Shown piece after piece: positions 16,506-28,348 of a stretch of DNA of 64,000 bases. The DNA is from an uncultured Lachnospiraceae bacterium. Its GTDB lineage: Bacteria > Bacillota > Clostridia > Lachnospirales > Lachnospiraceae. The notes below the pieces were generated by a model. The model was not told the DNA's origin, ran no database searches, and saw nothing but the letters and a program-made list of their open reading frames with translations. Positions within the stretch are counted from its first letter, which is position 1, and each line of letters opens with the position of its first letter. The position numbers and the translations under genes are program-made. The stretch lies in the NCBI GenBank assembly GCA_944382125.1, contig CALWMV010000002.1:93548-157547 (forward strand), in the 5' to 3' direction.

Positions 16506-17750
16506 CTACTGCAATCTTATGCAAATCAAATCATTACCGTCCGCGATCATATATTCAGATCCCAGACCTGTCCTCACGACCTTGGAAAAACTGAAATCCT
16601 CGCTCACTATATCCGCCTTTTCATTACCGCCGGCAGAGTATATACGAAGCTCGGAATCATTGTAAATGTATATCTCGTTTCCGCAGATGTCAAAGCCTGT
16701 ATACTGCATATCAAAGGAAGCCTCTCCCTTTATGCCGCCGTCAGCATTGAATACCGCCAGGCGGTAAGGCATCTCGACATTGTCCTGGCTGAGTATGACT
16801 GCCACGTACTTATCCGAACAGGCCACGGACCTGATCTCATTATCAAAATCTGCCCTGGCTATGACCTCCGGGCTCGTCAGGACCCTGGTGGAGAAAAATA
16901 CTATCCCGCCGTCAAAGAAGGCCTGGGAATGGTCCTCGGTCGAGAAATTGACCTTGCCCACATAATGGCCCTCAAACTCATCCGCAAATCCGCCGACTAT
17001 TCGCCTTGCATCTGCATTCTGACCTATATCGTCAAAGTTCCTGAATACTACGCTGCTCCCTATCGAGCTTCCATTGACTCCCACATAGGCTGTTATAAGC
17101 TGGCTGCCGCTGGGAGAAGCGGATATGTCCAGAGGATAGCCGTCTCCCGTCATCAGGGACTTCACTGACAGATCTATGGGACTGCCGTCCGCACGATATG
17201 CATTTATATATTCCGCATTTCCGTCAGTGAGCACTGTATAGACCACACCCTCTGCCGATACGGCTGCATCCACCAGGGGGTAGGAGGTCTCAACGGCACC
17301 GGTATTGGTCTCCGTGTCAAAGATATAGAGCTGGGTCCCGCCTATATCCGCGATGGCTGCATATCCCTCCCTGACAAAGGCTCTGGGAGAATTCATCTGA
17401 TAGCTTCGCTCCCATACCGCATCGCCCTTCTTATCGGAATATGAGGCTCCGTCCTTTGAATAATTTATTATCCCTCCGGAAAATATCTCATAGCCCTTGA
17501 AGGTAGTGCCGGGATCTGTCATTGCCGTATCCTGCTTTTCCCAGACTATGCTGTAATCAGTCATGTGCCTGGTGCTAAGGAACAGATATATGCCCCCGCA
17601 GGCAGCGATAATTATCAGTCCGATGATCAGGATCACTCTCAGGGAAGGTCTTTTCTTCCCTTCCCTGTAATCGGCTTTCTCAGCTCCGGAGTCCACCATG
17701 CCCCGTCTCAGCCTGTCCTTCTGTGATTGTCTGTCAGATCTTTCAGTCAA
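16506..17750 (-). CDS. DUF5711 family membrane-anchored protein
   Basis: The 414-residue protein has a basic cytoplasmic N-terminus, one membrane segment (about 38-58) and a large extracytoplasmic part rich in short beta strands, with repeated motifs such as FDTETN, FNADGG and IYSAGG that suggest a beta-propeller. It matches the DUF5711 family of clostridia, function unknown. The start is TTG at 17750, supported by AGGAGGG five bases upstream, and it overlaps the end of the nucleotidyltransferase gene by 8 bp. It sits between a nucleotidyltransferase and a glucokinase, so a link to envelope sugar metabolism is possible but not shown. Confidence 0.8.
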   Translation of the reverse strand: MTERSDRQSQKDRLRRGMVDSGAEKADYREGKKRPSLRVILIIGLIIIAACGGIYLFLSTRHMTDYSIVWEKQDTAMTDPGTTFKGYEIFSGGIINYSKDGASYSDKKGDAVWERSYQMNSPRAFVREGYAAIADIGGTQLYIFDTETNTGAVETSYPLVDAAVSAEGVVYTVLTDGNAEYINAYRADGSPIDLSVKSLMTGDGYPLDISASPSGSQLITAYVGVNGSSIGSSVVFRNFDDIGQNADARRIVGGFADEFEGHYVGKVNFSTEDHSQAFFDGGIVFFSTRVLTSPEVIARADFDNEIRSVACSDKYVAVILSQDNVEMPYRLAVFNADGGIKGEASFDMQYTGFDICGNEIYIYNDSELRIYSAGGNEKADIVSEDFSFSKVVRTGLGSEYMIADGNDLICIRLQ

Positions 17751-18669
17751 ACAGTCCCTCCTTGTAGAGGCCGGTCTCTGTCATCTTTCTTATGGCATCC
17801 TCCACATACTGCCTGTCCTCCGCATAGGTAACTCCATACCACTTATCCGAGGTCTCCAAAAGCTTCACGCTGCCTTTGCCCGCCTTTATAAGGGCATCTA
17901 TCTCCTTCGGAAGCAGGTACTCGGCTTTGATGTCCCCTTCCTTAAGGCTGTCAAGGAATACCGGGAAGCCCTGCTCAAGGACATCAAGGAACGAAGCAGG
18001 AAGGCCCCACATATTCATGGATACCCTGTCTTTCATATCAAGGGCTACCTCATTGCCGTCCTTATCAAGGCCTGTTACCTTACCGTCCTTTTCTGCTATC
18101 TCGTAGGTCTCCGTCACGGAGATGAGCTCTCCCGTGGCTTCATCCGTCCTGCAGACACCCCTGGTAACGGTACCGTTGTCACTGAGGGTATTTCCCAGCA
18201 CGAAACCGGCCATGCACATATCCAGCTTCTCAGCCTTTTCATCCATCTCATTTACAAGATAATCATGTACCTTTTTAAATCCGTCCGCACCGTAAAAATC
18301 ATCTGCGTTTATGACCACGAAGGGGCAGTCTATATACTTCTTTGCGCAGAGCACGGCCTGGGCCGTGCCCCAGGGCTTGGTCCTTCCCTCAGGCACACTG
18401 TATCCCTCGGGAAGATCGTGAAGATCCTGGAAGGCATAGCAGACCTTTACATGCTTTTCTATGCGGTCACCTATGACGCTGCGGAATTCTTCCTCGATGT
18501 CCTTCCTGATTATGAAGATCACCTTATTAAAGCCTGCCTTAAGGGCATCATGGATGCTGTAATCCATGATGATCTCCCCTTTGGGGCCGACCTTCGCAAG
18601 CTGCTTTATGCCTTTTCCGTATCTTGAGCCTATACCGGCTGCCATGATGACAAGAGCTGTTTCCTTCAT
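17743..18669 (-). CDS. Nucleotidyltransferase of the sugar-1-phosphate family
   Basis: The protein starts METALVIMAAGIGSRYG-like (ATG at 18669, with GGAG seven bases upstream and 4 bp after the V-ATPase D stop). It has the family G-x-G-x-R loop near residues 10-17, a metal-binding VVINADDFYG and a central WGTAQAVL segment. Such enzymes couple NTP and a sugar phosphate to form an NDP-sugar. The length (308) fits. The set resembles UTP- or dTTP-using enzymes, but the exact substrate cannot be read from sequence. Tight spacing shows co-transcription with the V-ATPase genes and the glucokinase downstream. Confidence 0.82.
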   Translation of the reverse strand: MKETALVIMAAGIGSRYGKGIKQLAKVGPKGEIIMDYSIHDALKAGFNKVIFIIRKDIEEEFRSVIGDRIEKHVKVCYAFQDLHDLPEGYSVPEGRTKPWGTAQAVLCAKKYIDCPFVVINADDFYGADGFKKVHDYLVNEMDEKAEKLDMCMAGFVLGNTLSDNGTVTRGVCRTDEATGELISVTETYEIAEKDGKVTGLDKDGNEVALDMKDRVSMNMWGLPASFLDVLEQGFPVFLDSLKEGDIKAEYLLPKEIDALIKAGKGSVKLLETSDKWYGVTYAEDRQYVEDAIRKMTETGLYKEGLFD

Positions 18670-18673
18670 AGCG

Positions 18674-19342
18674 TTACTCCGTTTCAAGTTTTTCTTTATA
18701 ATGATGAGCTGATTCCAGCATCATATCCTTTACCTTCATGAGCCTGACCTGGGAGCTCCGTTCATTCTCATCCAGCTTCATGCTTATATACCTGATGCTT
18801 TCCTCGGTCTGAGGTATCATCACATGCTCCAGGGCATTGACCCTTCTTCTGGTCTTCTCTATCTCTGCCGCAAGGAGCTGACAGGCCTTCTCACATTCCG
18901 CAAGCCTTAGCATGTCCGGCAGTATGTCAGCTATGCTCTTTACCGCTCCATCAAGGTCTGCCGAGGTAAAGGCATAGCCATATGAATAGATATCGTCCTT
19001 GTTCTGGGTCCTGGTCCTGAAGCTGAACTTCGGTATCTCCACTGACATGACATTCTGGGTATCAGTCTCCAGATATACTTCCTGCTTGGGAGCCATCAGG
19101 GCCACGTTCATGGATTCACGGCTCATTGATGCCCGGGCCAGGACAAAATTGCGGTTACAGGAGCTTATGCCCTCCTCTACTCTCTCCCTGAGCTCTCTGT
19201 TCTCCCTGACAAGGGCCAGGAAGCGTCTCATAAGCTCATCTCTCTTATCCTTCAGGAGCTTATGCCCTCTCCTTGCAGTGACCAGTTTTTTCTTTAGCCT
19301 GGTCAGTTCCATCCTTGTGGGGTTCTGCTGTGCCTGTGCCAT
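18674..19342 (-). CDS. ntpD: V-type ATPase subunit D
   Basis: The 222-residue protein starts QNPTRMELTRLKKKLVTARRGHKLLKDKRDEL, the family signature. It is mostly coiled coil at both ends and forms the central rotor shaft inside the A3B3 ring with subunit F. Last V-ATPase gene of the operon. It lies 14 bp after subunit B, and the nucleotidyltransferase start follows 4 bp after its stop. Confidence 0.96.
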   Translation of the reverse strand: MAQAQQNPTRMELTRLKKKLVTARRGHKLLKDKRDELMRRFLALVRENRELRERVEEGISSCNRNFVLARASMSRESMNVALMAPKQEVYLETDTQNVMSVEIPKFSFRTRTQNKDDIYSYGYAFTSADLDGAVKSIADILPDMLRLAECEKACQLLAAEIEKTRRRVNALEHVMIPQTEESIRYISMKLDENERSSQVRLMKVKDMMLESAHHYKEKLETE

Positions 19343-19356
19343 AATCCCTGCCTCTT

Positions 19357-20736
19357 TCAGCCTTCATAAGGCCTGTAATACTTGTCAAGGTATTCATCCT
19401 TGATACGCCTGAGCTCGGACTTGGGAAGTATGCCGAGAAGCTTCCAGCCTATGTCCAGGGTCTCCTCTATGCTTCTGTCAGTATCATATCCCTGGGATAC
19501 ATACTGCTTTTCAAATTCATCCGCAAACTTCGCATACAGTCTGTCCATATCCGTAAGGGCTGCATCTCCCAGCACCACGCTCAGTTCCTTTGCATCCTTT
19601 CCTCTTGCATAGGCTGAGAAGAGCTGGTTCATAGTATCCGCATGGTCCTCCCTGGTCTTGCCCTTTCCTATGCCCTTGTCCTTGAGTCTGCTCAGGGAGG
19701 GCAGCACGTCTATCGGAGGAGCTATGGACTTTCTGTAAAGCTCCCTGGAAAGTATGATCTGTCCCTCGGTGATGTAGCCCGTAAGGTCCGGGATCGGATG
19801 AGTCTTGTCATCCTCCGGCATGGTCAGTATGGGCATCATGGTTATGGATCCCTTATGTCCCTTCTGTCTTCCGGCTCTCTCATATATGGAAGCCAGCTCG
19901 GTATACATATATCCGGGGTACCCTCTCCTTCCGGGCACCTCCTTCCTCGCCGCCGATATCTCCCTCAGGGAATCGGCAAAGTTGGTTATATCCGTCAGGA
20001 TGACGAGCACGTGCATATCCTTCTCAAAGGCCAGATATTCAGCCGCCGTAAGGGCTATCTTGGGTGTGGATATCCTCTCCACTGCAGGGTCATTGGCCAG
20101 ATTGAGGAAAAGCACCGCCCTGTCTATGGCCCCTGTCTCATTGAAGGACCTCATGAAGAAATCCGCTTCCTCAAAGGTTATGCCCATGGCTGCAAATACC
20201 ACGGCAAAGGGCTCATTGGAGCCTCTCACCTTGGCCTGTCTGGCTATCTGGGCCGCAAGATTGGCATGGGGCAGTCCTGAACATGAAAATATGGGCAGCT
20301 TCTGTCCGCGGACCAGGGTATTGAGTCCGTCTATGGCTGATATACCTGTCTCTATGAATTCCTCAGGATAGCTTCTGGCTGCGGGATTCATGGGCAGTCC
20401 GTTTATGTCCATGCGCTTTTCCGGAAGTATCTCCGGGCCGCCGTCGATGGGGCGTCCCAGTCCGTCAAACATCCTTCCCAGCATATCCTCGGAAACGCCG
20501 AGTTCCATGCATCTTCCCAGGAAGCGCACCTTTGAAGAGCTCATGTTTATGCCCGTAGACACCTCAAAAAGCTGTACCAGGGCATTGCCCTCATCTATCT
20601 CCAGCACCTTGCAGCGCCTTCTTGTTCCGTCAGCCAGCTCTATCTCTCCAAGCTCGTTGTAGGTGACGCCTTCCACACCGCGGACCAGCATAAGAGGTCC
20701 TGCGACCTCCTGGATGGTCTTGTATTCCCTTGCCAT
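19357..20736 (-). CDS. ntpB: V-type ATPase subunit B
   Basis: The 459-residue protein begins [20 protein letters not shown] and has the non-catalytic B-subunit features [20 protein letters not shown] in place of a Walker A loop, plus [20 protein letters not shown]. It alternates with subunit A in the catalytic head. Length is typical. It starts 1 bp after the subunit A stop. Confidence 0.97.
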   Translation of the reverse strand: MAREYKTIQEVAGPLMLVRGVEGVTYNELGEIELADGTRRRCKVLEIDEGNALVQLFEVSTGINMSSSKVRFLGRCMELGVSEDMLGRMFDGLGRPIDGGPEILPEKRMDINGLPMNPAARSYPEEFIETGISAIDGLNTLVRGQKLPIFSCSGLPHANLAAQIARQAKVRGSNEPFAVVFAAMGITFEEADFFMRSFNETGAIDRAVLFLNLANDPAVERISTPKIALTAAEYLAFEKDMHVLVILTDITNFADSLREISAARKEVPGRRGYPGYMYTELASIYERAGRQKGHKGSITMMPILTMPEDDKTHPIPDLTGYITEGQIILSRELYRKSIAPPIDVLPSLSRLKDKGIGKGKTREDHADTMNQLFSAYARGKDAKELSVVLGDAALTDMDRLYAKFADEFEKQYVSQGYDTDRSIEETLDIGWKLLGILPKSELRRIKDEYLDKYYRPYEG

Positions 20737-20737
20737 G

Positions 20738-22510
20738 TCAGAAGTCCCCCTTTCTCTCTGCAGCTTCCCTGCATTCTTTCCTGAGCCTTGTCTCTATGGC
20801 TTCATACTCAGCCTCAGCCTCATCTTCTTTGACGTATTTGAAGCGTCCGATCGCCTCCCTGCAGGGCAGCGCGACCAGATCATTGACCGAAGCTCCCTGC
20901 TCCAGGGCCTTGAGGGTCTCATCGTAATAATCAAGTATCACCTGCATCATCAGATGCTGCTTCTCAAGGGAGGTATAGGTATCCGTCTCATTGAAGGCAT
21001 TCTGATGGAGATAATCCTCCCTTATGGATCTTGCGGTCTCCAGTTTGAGCCTGTCCGCTGCGGATACAGCATCCATGCCCACGAGCTTTACTATCTCCTC
21101 CAGCTCCGCCTCCTCCTGAAGGAGCCTCATGAGCCTTGCTCTGAGTCCGGACCAGTCCGGAGCCACATTTTCATTGAAATATCCCTCTATGCTGTCCAGA
21201 TAAAGAGAATAGGAATTGAGCCAGTTTATGGCCGGGAAATGCCTCTTATATGCAAGGGAGGAATCCAGTGACCAGAACACCTTCACTATGCGGAGAGTAG
21301 CCTGGGTCACGGGCTCCGATATGTCTCCTCCTGCAGGAGATACGGCTCCTATGACTGAAAGAGCTCCCGTACGTTCCTCGGATCCCAGGGTGACCACCCG
21401 GCCTGCCCTTTCATAGAACTGGGCAAGTCTGGAGCTCAGATATGCGGGATAGCCCTCCTCACCGGGCATCTCCTCAAGTCTGCCTGACATCTCTCTAAGG
21501 GCCTCGGCCCATCTGGAGGTGGAATCAGCCATCAGTGCCACCGAGTACCCCATATCCCTGAAATATTCTGCTATGGTGATGCCTGTGTATATGGAAGCCT
21601 CTCTGGCCGCCACGGGCATGTCAGAGGTATTGGCTATGAGGACAGTCCTCTCCATCAGCGACCTGCCGGTCTTGGGGTCCTTGAGCTCCGGGAATTCATT
21701 GAGAACATCAGTCATCTCATTGCCGCGTTCTCCGCAGCCTATGTATACTACTATATCCGCATCAGCCCATTTTGCAAGCTGATGCTGTACCACTGTCTTT
21801 CCTGAACCGAAGGGGCCTGGTACAGAAGCGACTCCTCCCTTGGCTATGGGGAACAGGGTATCTATGACCCTCTGTCCTGTCACCAGCGGCATATTGGGAG
21901 CCAGTTTTCTCCTGTAGGGCCTTCCCTTTCTTACGGGCCAGCGCTGCATGAGGCTTATCTCCCTGTCTCCCTTATCTGTGGTGATAACGGCAACCGTCTC
22001 AGTCACCGTGGATCTGCCCTCTCTTATGCTCTTTATGCGGCCCTTTATGCCATAGGGCACCATTATCCTGTGGAGCACACTCTCAGTCTCCTGGACAGTG
22101 CCGATGATGTCTCCGCTCTCCACCTCATCTCCGGCTGATTTAAGGGGCTTGAAATCCCATTTTCTGTCCCTGTCAAGAGAGGGTACCTGTACACCTCTTT
22201 TAAGCAGGTTAGTGCCAGTGACCTCAAGTATCTTATCCAGAGGCCTCTGGATGCCGTCATAGATGCTGCTTATGAGGCCCGGCCCCAGTTCTACCGCCAT
22301 GGGCATGCCTGTGGACTCCACGGGAGCCCCGGGTCCGAGTCCTGAGGTCTCCTCATAGACCTGTATATATGCCTCATCCCCATGCATCTCAATGATCTCT
22401 CCGGTAAGATGATCCTCTGATACCATCACCATGTCAGACATATTGGCATCTCTCATGCCCTTGGCTACTATAAGCGGTCCGGCTACTTTTTTTATCACAC
22501 CTTTGCTCAT
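20738..22510 (-). CDS. ntpA: V-type ATPase catalytic subunit A
   Basis: The 590-residue protein hydrolyses or makes ATP. The Walker A loop is [17 protein letters not shown], followed by [12 protein letters not shown] with the catalytic Glu region and the adenine-contact stretch [17 protein letters not shown]. The non-homologous insertion between residues 110 and 200 that marks V/A-type A subunits is present. Length is standard. It lies 15 bp after subunit F and 1 bp before subunit B. Confidence 0.97.
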   Translation of the reverse strand: MSKGVIKKVAGPLIVAKGMRDANMSDMVMVSEDHLTGEIIEMHGDEAYIQVYEETSGLGPGAPVESTGMPMAVELGPGLISSIYDGIQRPLDKILEVTGTNLLKRGVQVPSLDRDRKWDFKPLKSAGDEVESGDIIGTVQETESVLHRIMVPYGIKGRIKSIREGRSTVTETVAVITTDKGDREISLMQRWPVRKGRPYRRKLAPNMPLVTGQRVIDTLFPIAKGGVASVPGPFGSGKTVVQHQLAKWADADIVVYIGCGERGNEMTDVLNEFPELKDPKTGRSLMERTVLIANTSDMPVAAREASIYTGITIAEYFRDMGYSVALMADSTSRWAEALREMSGRLEEMPGEEGYPAYLSSRLAQFYERAGRVVTLGSEERTGALSVIGAVSPAGGDISEPVTQATLRIVKVFWSLDSSLAYKRHFPAINWLNSYSLYLDSIEGYFNENVAPDWSGLRARLMRLLQEEAELEEIVKLVGMDAVSAADRLKLETARSIREDYLHQNAFNETDTYTSLEKQHLMMQVILDYYDETLKALEQGASVNDLVALPCREAIGRFKYVKEDEAEAEYEAIETRLRKECREAAERKGDF

Positions 22511-22525
22511 ATCTTCATCCCTTTA

Positions 22526-22843
22526 TCATTCACCGAATATTATATCAGAACCTATGGCCCGCTCAACTGATCTCTTTACCGATCTCAGTCCGCTGCCGGT
22601 ATTGCCCGTAACTCCCGGGATCAGTATGATCGACGGCAGGGGGCGGTCAGCGTATCTGGCTATCTCCTTTTCGATCTTTTCCGCCAGGGCCTCAGTGATA
22701 TATATGACAGCATAATCTGATTCTGCCAGCCTGCGGAGCTTTTCTGCGGCATCTGCGGCCTCCTCGGCCACCACCGGTTCAAGCCCTGCCGCCGCAAATC
22801 CGTATATGCTGTCCCTGTCTCCCATGACTGCGATCTTATACAT
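22526..22843 (-). CDS. ntpG: V-type ATPase subunit F (NtpG of enterococci)
   Basis: The 105-residue protein starts MYKIAVMGDRDSIYGFAAAGLE, the F-subunit signature, and has YAVIYITEALAEKIEKEIARY. It binds the D shaft of the central rotor. It overlaps the end of subunit C by 8 bp. Size and position match the NtpG slot of the enterococcal operon. Confidence 0.94.
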   Translation of the reverse strand: MYKIAVMGDRDSIYGFAAAGLEPVVAEEAADAAEKLRRLAESDYAVIYITEALAEKIEKEIARYADRPLPSIILIPGVTGNTGSGLRSVKRSVERAIGSDIIFGE

Positions 22844-23825
22844 AAGTCTCCCGTATCCTTTCCCTTATCATATCCTCAGGAAATCCGTTCTGCTTTGCCG
22901 CAAGAAGTATCCGCACGGATCTGATCTCAGTTTCCCTGGCTATGATATAAGCCGCTATGGGGCCAAGGCCGAAGGAGTTCCAGAGCTGAGGCTTTATCTC
23001 CCTTATGATCTTGTCATCGCACCAGCGCTCAAAGGCCGCCTGGGATCTTCTCAGCTCCGGGATCGCATCGGAAAAATCAGTATTTTCCAGATAGGCATAG
23101 ATGCCCTCCATACCCGAGGCCGCAGCCTTTATGAGCTTTTCCCGGTCAAGACCATCGCACTCTGCAAGGGCCCTGTCAAGGAAGGTCTCATCCTTTCCGG
23201 TCATGACCGCCCTTGAGGCTATCTTGATATCGGCGGCCGCTGCCCTGATGGAGGCATAGCTTTTGAGTACGGCATCTCCCGTCCTTGCTGCTGCCTCCTG
23301 CATTGCCGCAAGAGCCGCCCTGTCTATCATGATATCGCAGAGCTGTCCATCCCTGGTCCTCAGGAATATATCATGACACTCCCCGGCAAGCTCAGCCATG
23401 GAACCGGGCAGAATTCTGTAGTTCCTCTCCCTTACAGCCCTTCTGATAAGCATCGGATCCAGAGACGCTTCCTCAGTATATATACCGGGCATCTCCTCAT
23501 CCAGCACCGATTCCTTTATGGCCGCTTTGAGATTATCATAGTCACCGCTCAATCTGAATACATCAAAAACAGAGGTATCCGGCACCAGCTCGGCTATGAG
23601 GTCCCAGAGTTTCCTTCTCTCAAAGGCCAGGAGCTCATCTGCATCCTCAAGGCCTCCTCCGAAGCCCTTCTCTGCAAGTATGGTCCTGCATTCATCCGTA
23701 TCCCCGGCCTCACAAAGCCTGTCGAAGACCGAATGATCCAGGAGCCTAAGCTCCGCTGATCTTATCCTGGATACAGCATATATGTAATTTTTATCTGTAT
23801 AAGCTATCGACATTTTATTCTTCAT
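22836..23825 (-). CDS. ntpC: V-type ATPase subunit C
   Basis: The 329-residue, mostly helical protein starts near SIAYTDKNYIYAVSRIRSAELRLLD, typical of subunit C (d), which links the rotor shaft to the membrane ring. Internal threefold helical similarity is expected for the family. The start is ATG at 23825 or 23813; the first overlaps the subunit E end by 11 bp. The ribosome site is weak, which suggests translational coupling. Confidence 0.92.
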   Translation of the reverse strand: MKNKMSIAYTDKNYIYAVSRIRSAELRLLDHSVFDRLCEAGDTDECRTILAEKGFGGGLEDADELLAFERRKLWDLIAELVPDTSVFDVFRLSGDYDNLKAAIKESVLDEEMPGIYTEEASLDPMLIRRAVRERNYRILPGSMAELAGECHDIFLRTRDGQLCDIMIDRAALAAMQEAAARTGDAVLKSYASIRAAAADIKIASRAVMTGKDETFLDRALAECDGLDREKLIKAAASGMEGIYAYLENTDFSDAIPELRRSQAAFERWCDDKIIREIKPQLWNSFGLGPIAAYIIARETEIRSVRILLAAKQNGFPEDMIRERIRETYV

Positions 23826-24405
23826 TGAAAAGGATATGACTGCAGATATCCCTTATCGCGGAATCATTTTCCCCGATAAGAGAACTGAAGGACATGTCCT
23901 CCTCTGTCTCACCGAAATCAAGGATAAAGCCGCCGTCTATGTCCACCGGCTCCTTTGCTATATGCACCCTTCCCTCAGAAAGCCCGGATATCGTCTCTGC
24001 AAAGCTCTCAGGCATGCGCCCGAGGTCCCTTTTGTTCATGCGAAGCTCCGCCCTTTCCGCTGGTATGTCCCTTTTGAAGGATCTGATGAGCAGGTCAAAA
24101 TACTCATCATCCGGAAGGGAGCCAAGCTTTGCAAGGCAGGATCCGATGACATTGGATATAAGCTCCTGCTTAGCCTCCAGAAGGAGCTGCTTCCTCCGAA
24201 GCTCGGCTGAGGCCCTGCCTCTTTCCAGGATCAGCTTCTGCCTTGATGCGGCATTGCGCTTTATCCTGTCACATTCGCCGTCCCTGCGTCTGTGGCTTTC
24301 CTCACGCATGGCTTCTATCCTTGCATCGGCCTCGGAGACTATCCCGTTTATCTGCTTATCGGCTTCTCCGTCTATATAAGCCAGGATCTCCTCAAGTCCG
24401 CTCAT
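23815..24405 (-). CDS. ntpE: V-type ATPase subunit E
   Basis: The protein begins MSGLEEILAYIDGEADKQ and is a long charged helix followed by a compact C-terminal domain (VHIAKEPVDIDGGFILDFG). It forms the peripheral stalk with the small G-like subunit. I chose ATG 24405, since AGGAGGT lies seven bases before it; a frame start at 24426 would fall inside subunit K. Length of about 196 residues is normal. Confidence 0.93.
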   Translation of the reverse strand: MSGLEEILAYIDGEADKQINGIVSEADARIEAMREESHRRRDGECDRIKRNAASRQKLILERGRASAELRRKQLLLEAKQELISNVIGSCLAKLGSLPDDEYFDLLIRSFKRDIPAERAELRMNKRDLGRMPESFAETISGLSEGRVHIAKEPVDIDGGFILDFGETEEDMSFSSLIGENDSAIRDICSHILFNEE

Positions 24406-24422
24406 AAGGCCTACCTCCTGTA

Positions 24423-27037
<2,615 letters not shown>

Positions 27038-27051
27038 CACCTCCTCAGGGC

Positions 27052-27363
27052 TCAGCCAAAGAGATACTTCATGACCTCTGCCTGTGCCTTATCCATCCTG
27101 CCCGAGCTCTTTCTCCAGAGCTCCTCTCTCTCCTTCAAAGCCTTGGCCTCGGCATCCTCTATCATGCCTCTGACCTCTGCCTCTGCTCCCGATATCAGCT
27201 CTGCCGCCTCTTTCCTGGCAAGCTCTATCTTCCTTTTCTCAGAGGAAGCAAGCTCCAAGGCAGCGGACATGACCCTGTTCTTGGCCTCATCCTTGGCATT
27301 TTCCACCTTATATCTGCCGTTAAGCTCTGCTTCCTTTACGGCATCTATTATCTCCTTTGCCAT
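27052..27363 (-). CDS. ntpF: V-type ATPase peripheral-stalk subunit (G/H-like, NtpF slot)
   Basis: The 103-residue protein starts MAKEIIDAVKEAELNG and is almost entirely a charged, alanine-rich helix (AKDEAKNRVMSAALELASSE), as expected for the small stalk partner of subunit E. I chose ATG 27363, which has GGAGG seven bases upstream; a longer frame to 27417 crosses the leader and lacks a site. It is the first gene of the operon, as in enterococcal ntpFIKECGABD. Weak sequence conservation limits certainty. Confidence 0.85.
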   Translation of the reverse strand: MAKEIIDAVKEAELNGRYKVENAKDEAKNRVMSAALELASSEKRKIELARKEAAELISGAEAEVRGMIEDAEAKALKEREELWRKSSGRMDKAQAEVMKYLFG

Positions 27364-27443
27364 ACCGTTCCTCCGTGAATGATATAGAAAAATGCCGCAG
27401 GGCCTTCCGTCCGTCAACTCCTGCGGCTATTCGTATGACCAAT

Positions 27444-27472
27444 ATTATACTTTCTGCAAACTCCTTTGTCAA
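27444..27472 (-). promoter_or_regulatory. Promoter of the V-ATPase operon
   Basis: The minus strand has TTGACA, exactly 17 nt, then TATAAT: a perfect consensus. The -10 lies about 80 bp upstream of the first operon start codon. It should drive constitutive or strong expression of the 12-gene run. Confidence 0.9.
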
Positions 27473-27538
27473 AACAAAAACGATTTTTCAGCGATTTAAA
27501 GTGAAAAACTGTCAGTTCTGACCTCCGGGGTCCTCAAA

Positions 27539-28093
27539 TCATCTGTCTTCGTACTGGATGGAAGCCTTGATCTGCATGGCCTTATCCTCATCGATAAGGA
27601 GCTTTACGATCTCTATGCCGAGATCCAGGGCATATCCAAGGCCCCTTGCAGTAGTTACATTGCCGTCGGTCACCACACCGGTATATGTATAGGAAGCACC
27701 TTCGAGCTTGTCCTCAAAGCCGGGGAAGCAGGTCGCCGTCTTTCCCTTGAGGAGCCCAAGGCCTCCAAACACTGAAGGAGCCGCACAGATGGCAGCCACT
27801 CTCTTTCCTGACTCTGCCTGCTTTACCAGGGCATCACAGAGCTTTTTGTCCGCTGCCATGTTTGTCGTTCCGGGAAGTCCTCCGGGAATGAAGAGCACAT
27901 CAGCCGCCGCAAGATCCACCTCGTCGATGCAGGCATCACATACTATGCTTATATCATGGGAACCGGTAACTATCCTGTCGCTGCCAAGGGCCACCAGCTT
28001 TGTCTCTATCCCTGCCCTTCTGAGCACATCCACACATGCAAGGCACTCCACTTCCTCTGATCCTGCTGTCAGGAACGCATATACTAAAGCCAT
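27539..28093 (-). CDS. DJ-1/PfpI family protein
   Basis: The 184-residue protein has the DJ-1 fold signatures VYAFLTAGSEEVE at the start and the nucleophile elbow VAAICAAPSVFGGLG near residue 100, with the conserved Cys. Members act as glyoxalase/deglycase, chaperone or protease-like enzymes; the YajL/ThiJ group is nearest. The activity cannot be set from sequence. It has its own AGGAGG site and lies apart from the V-ATPase promoter. Confidence 0.88.
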   Translation of the reverse strand: MALVYAFLTAGSEEVECLACVDVLRRAGIETKLVALGSDRIVTGSHDISIVCDACIDEVDLAAADVLFIPGGLPGTTNMAADKKLCDALVKQAESGKRVAAICAAPSVFGGLGLLKGKTATCFPGFEDKLEGASYTYTGVVTDGNVTTARGLGYALDLGIEIVKLLIDEDKAMQIKASIQYEDR

Positions 28094-28262
28094 AATTACC
28101 TCCTGTCATTATCTTTAAGATATATTCTTTCTGTCCTGATTGCGGGAGTGCGGGCTATCGCCCTCTGCTCCCTTGTCACCTGTTTTTGATTATAGCATCT
28201 TGGTCTTTTCAAAAACAGTTAATTTTTTATGAATCGCAGCTCCTTCATCCCTGACACGCCAA

Positions 28263-28288
28263 AGGCCGTCCGGTGATGCGGACGGCCT
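28263..28288 (-). terminator. GC-rich hairpin downstream of feoB
   Basis: A perfect 10-bp stem (AGGCCGTCCG / CGGACGGCCT) with a 6-nt loop lies about 60 bp after feoB. The T-tract is weak (TTT then GG), so termination may be partial. Confidence 0.6.
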
Positions 28289-28348
28289 AAAGCGCATTCA
28301 AATAGATGTATGGAGATATGTATGATCAAAATACGTCAGTAAACTTAT

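Noticed and set aside
15748..17168. Long plus-strand frames opposite glucokinase and DUF5711
   Set aside because: They lack ribosome sites and domains and sit fully opposite well-supported genes.
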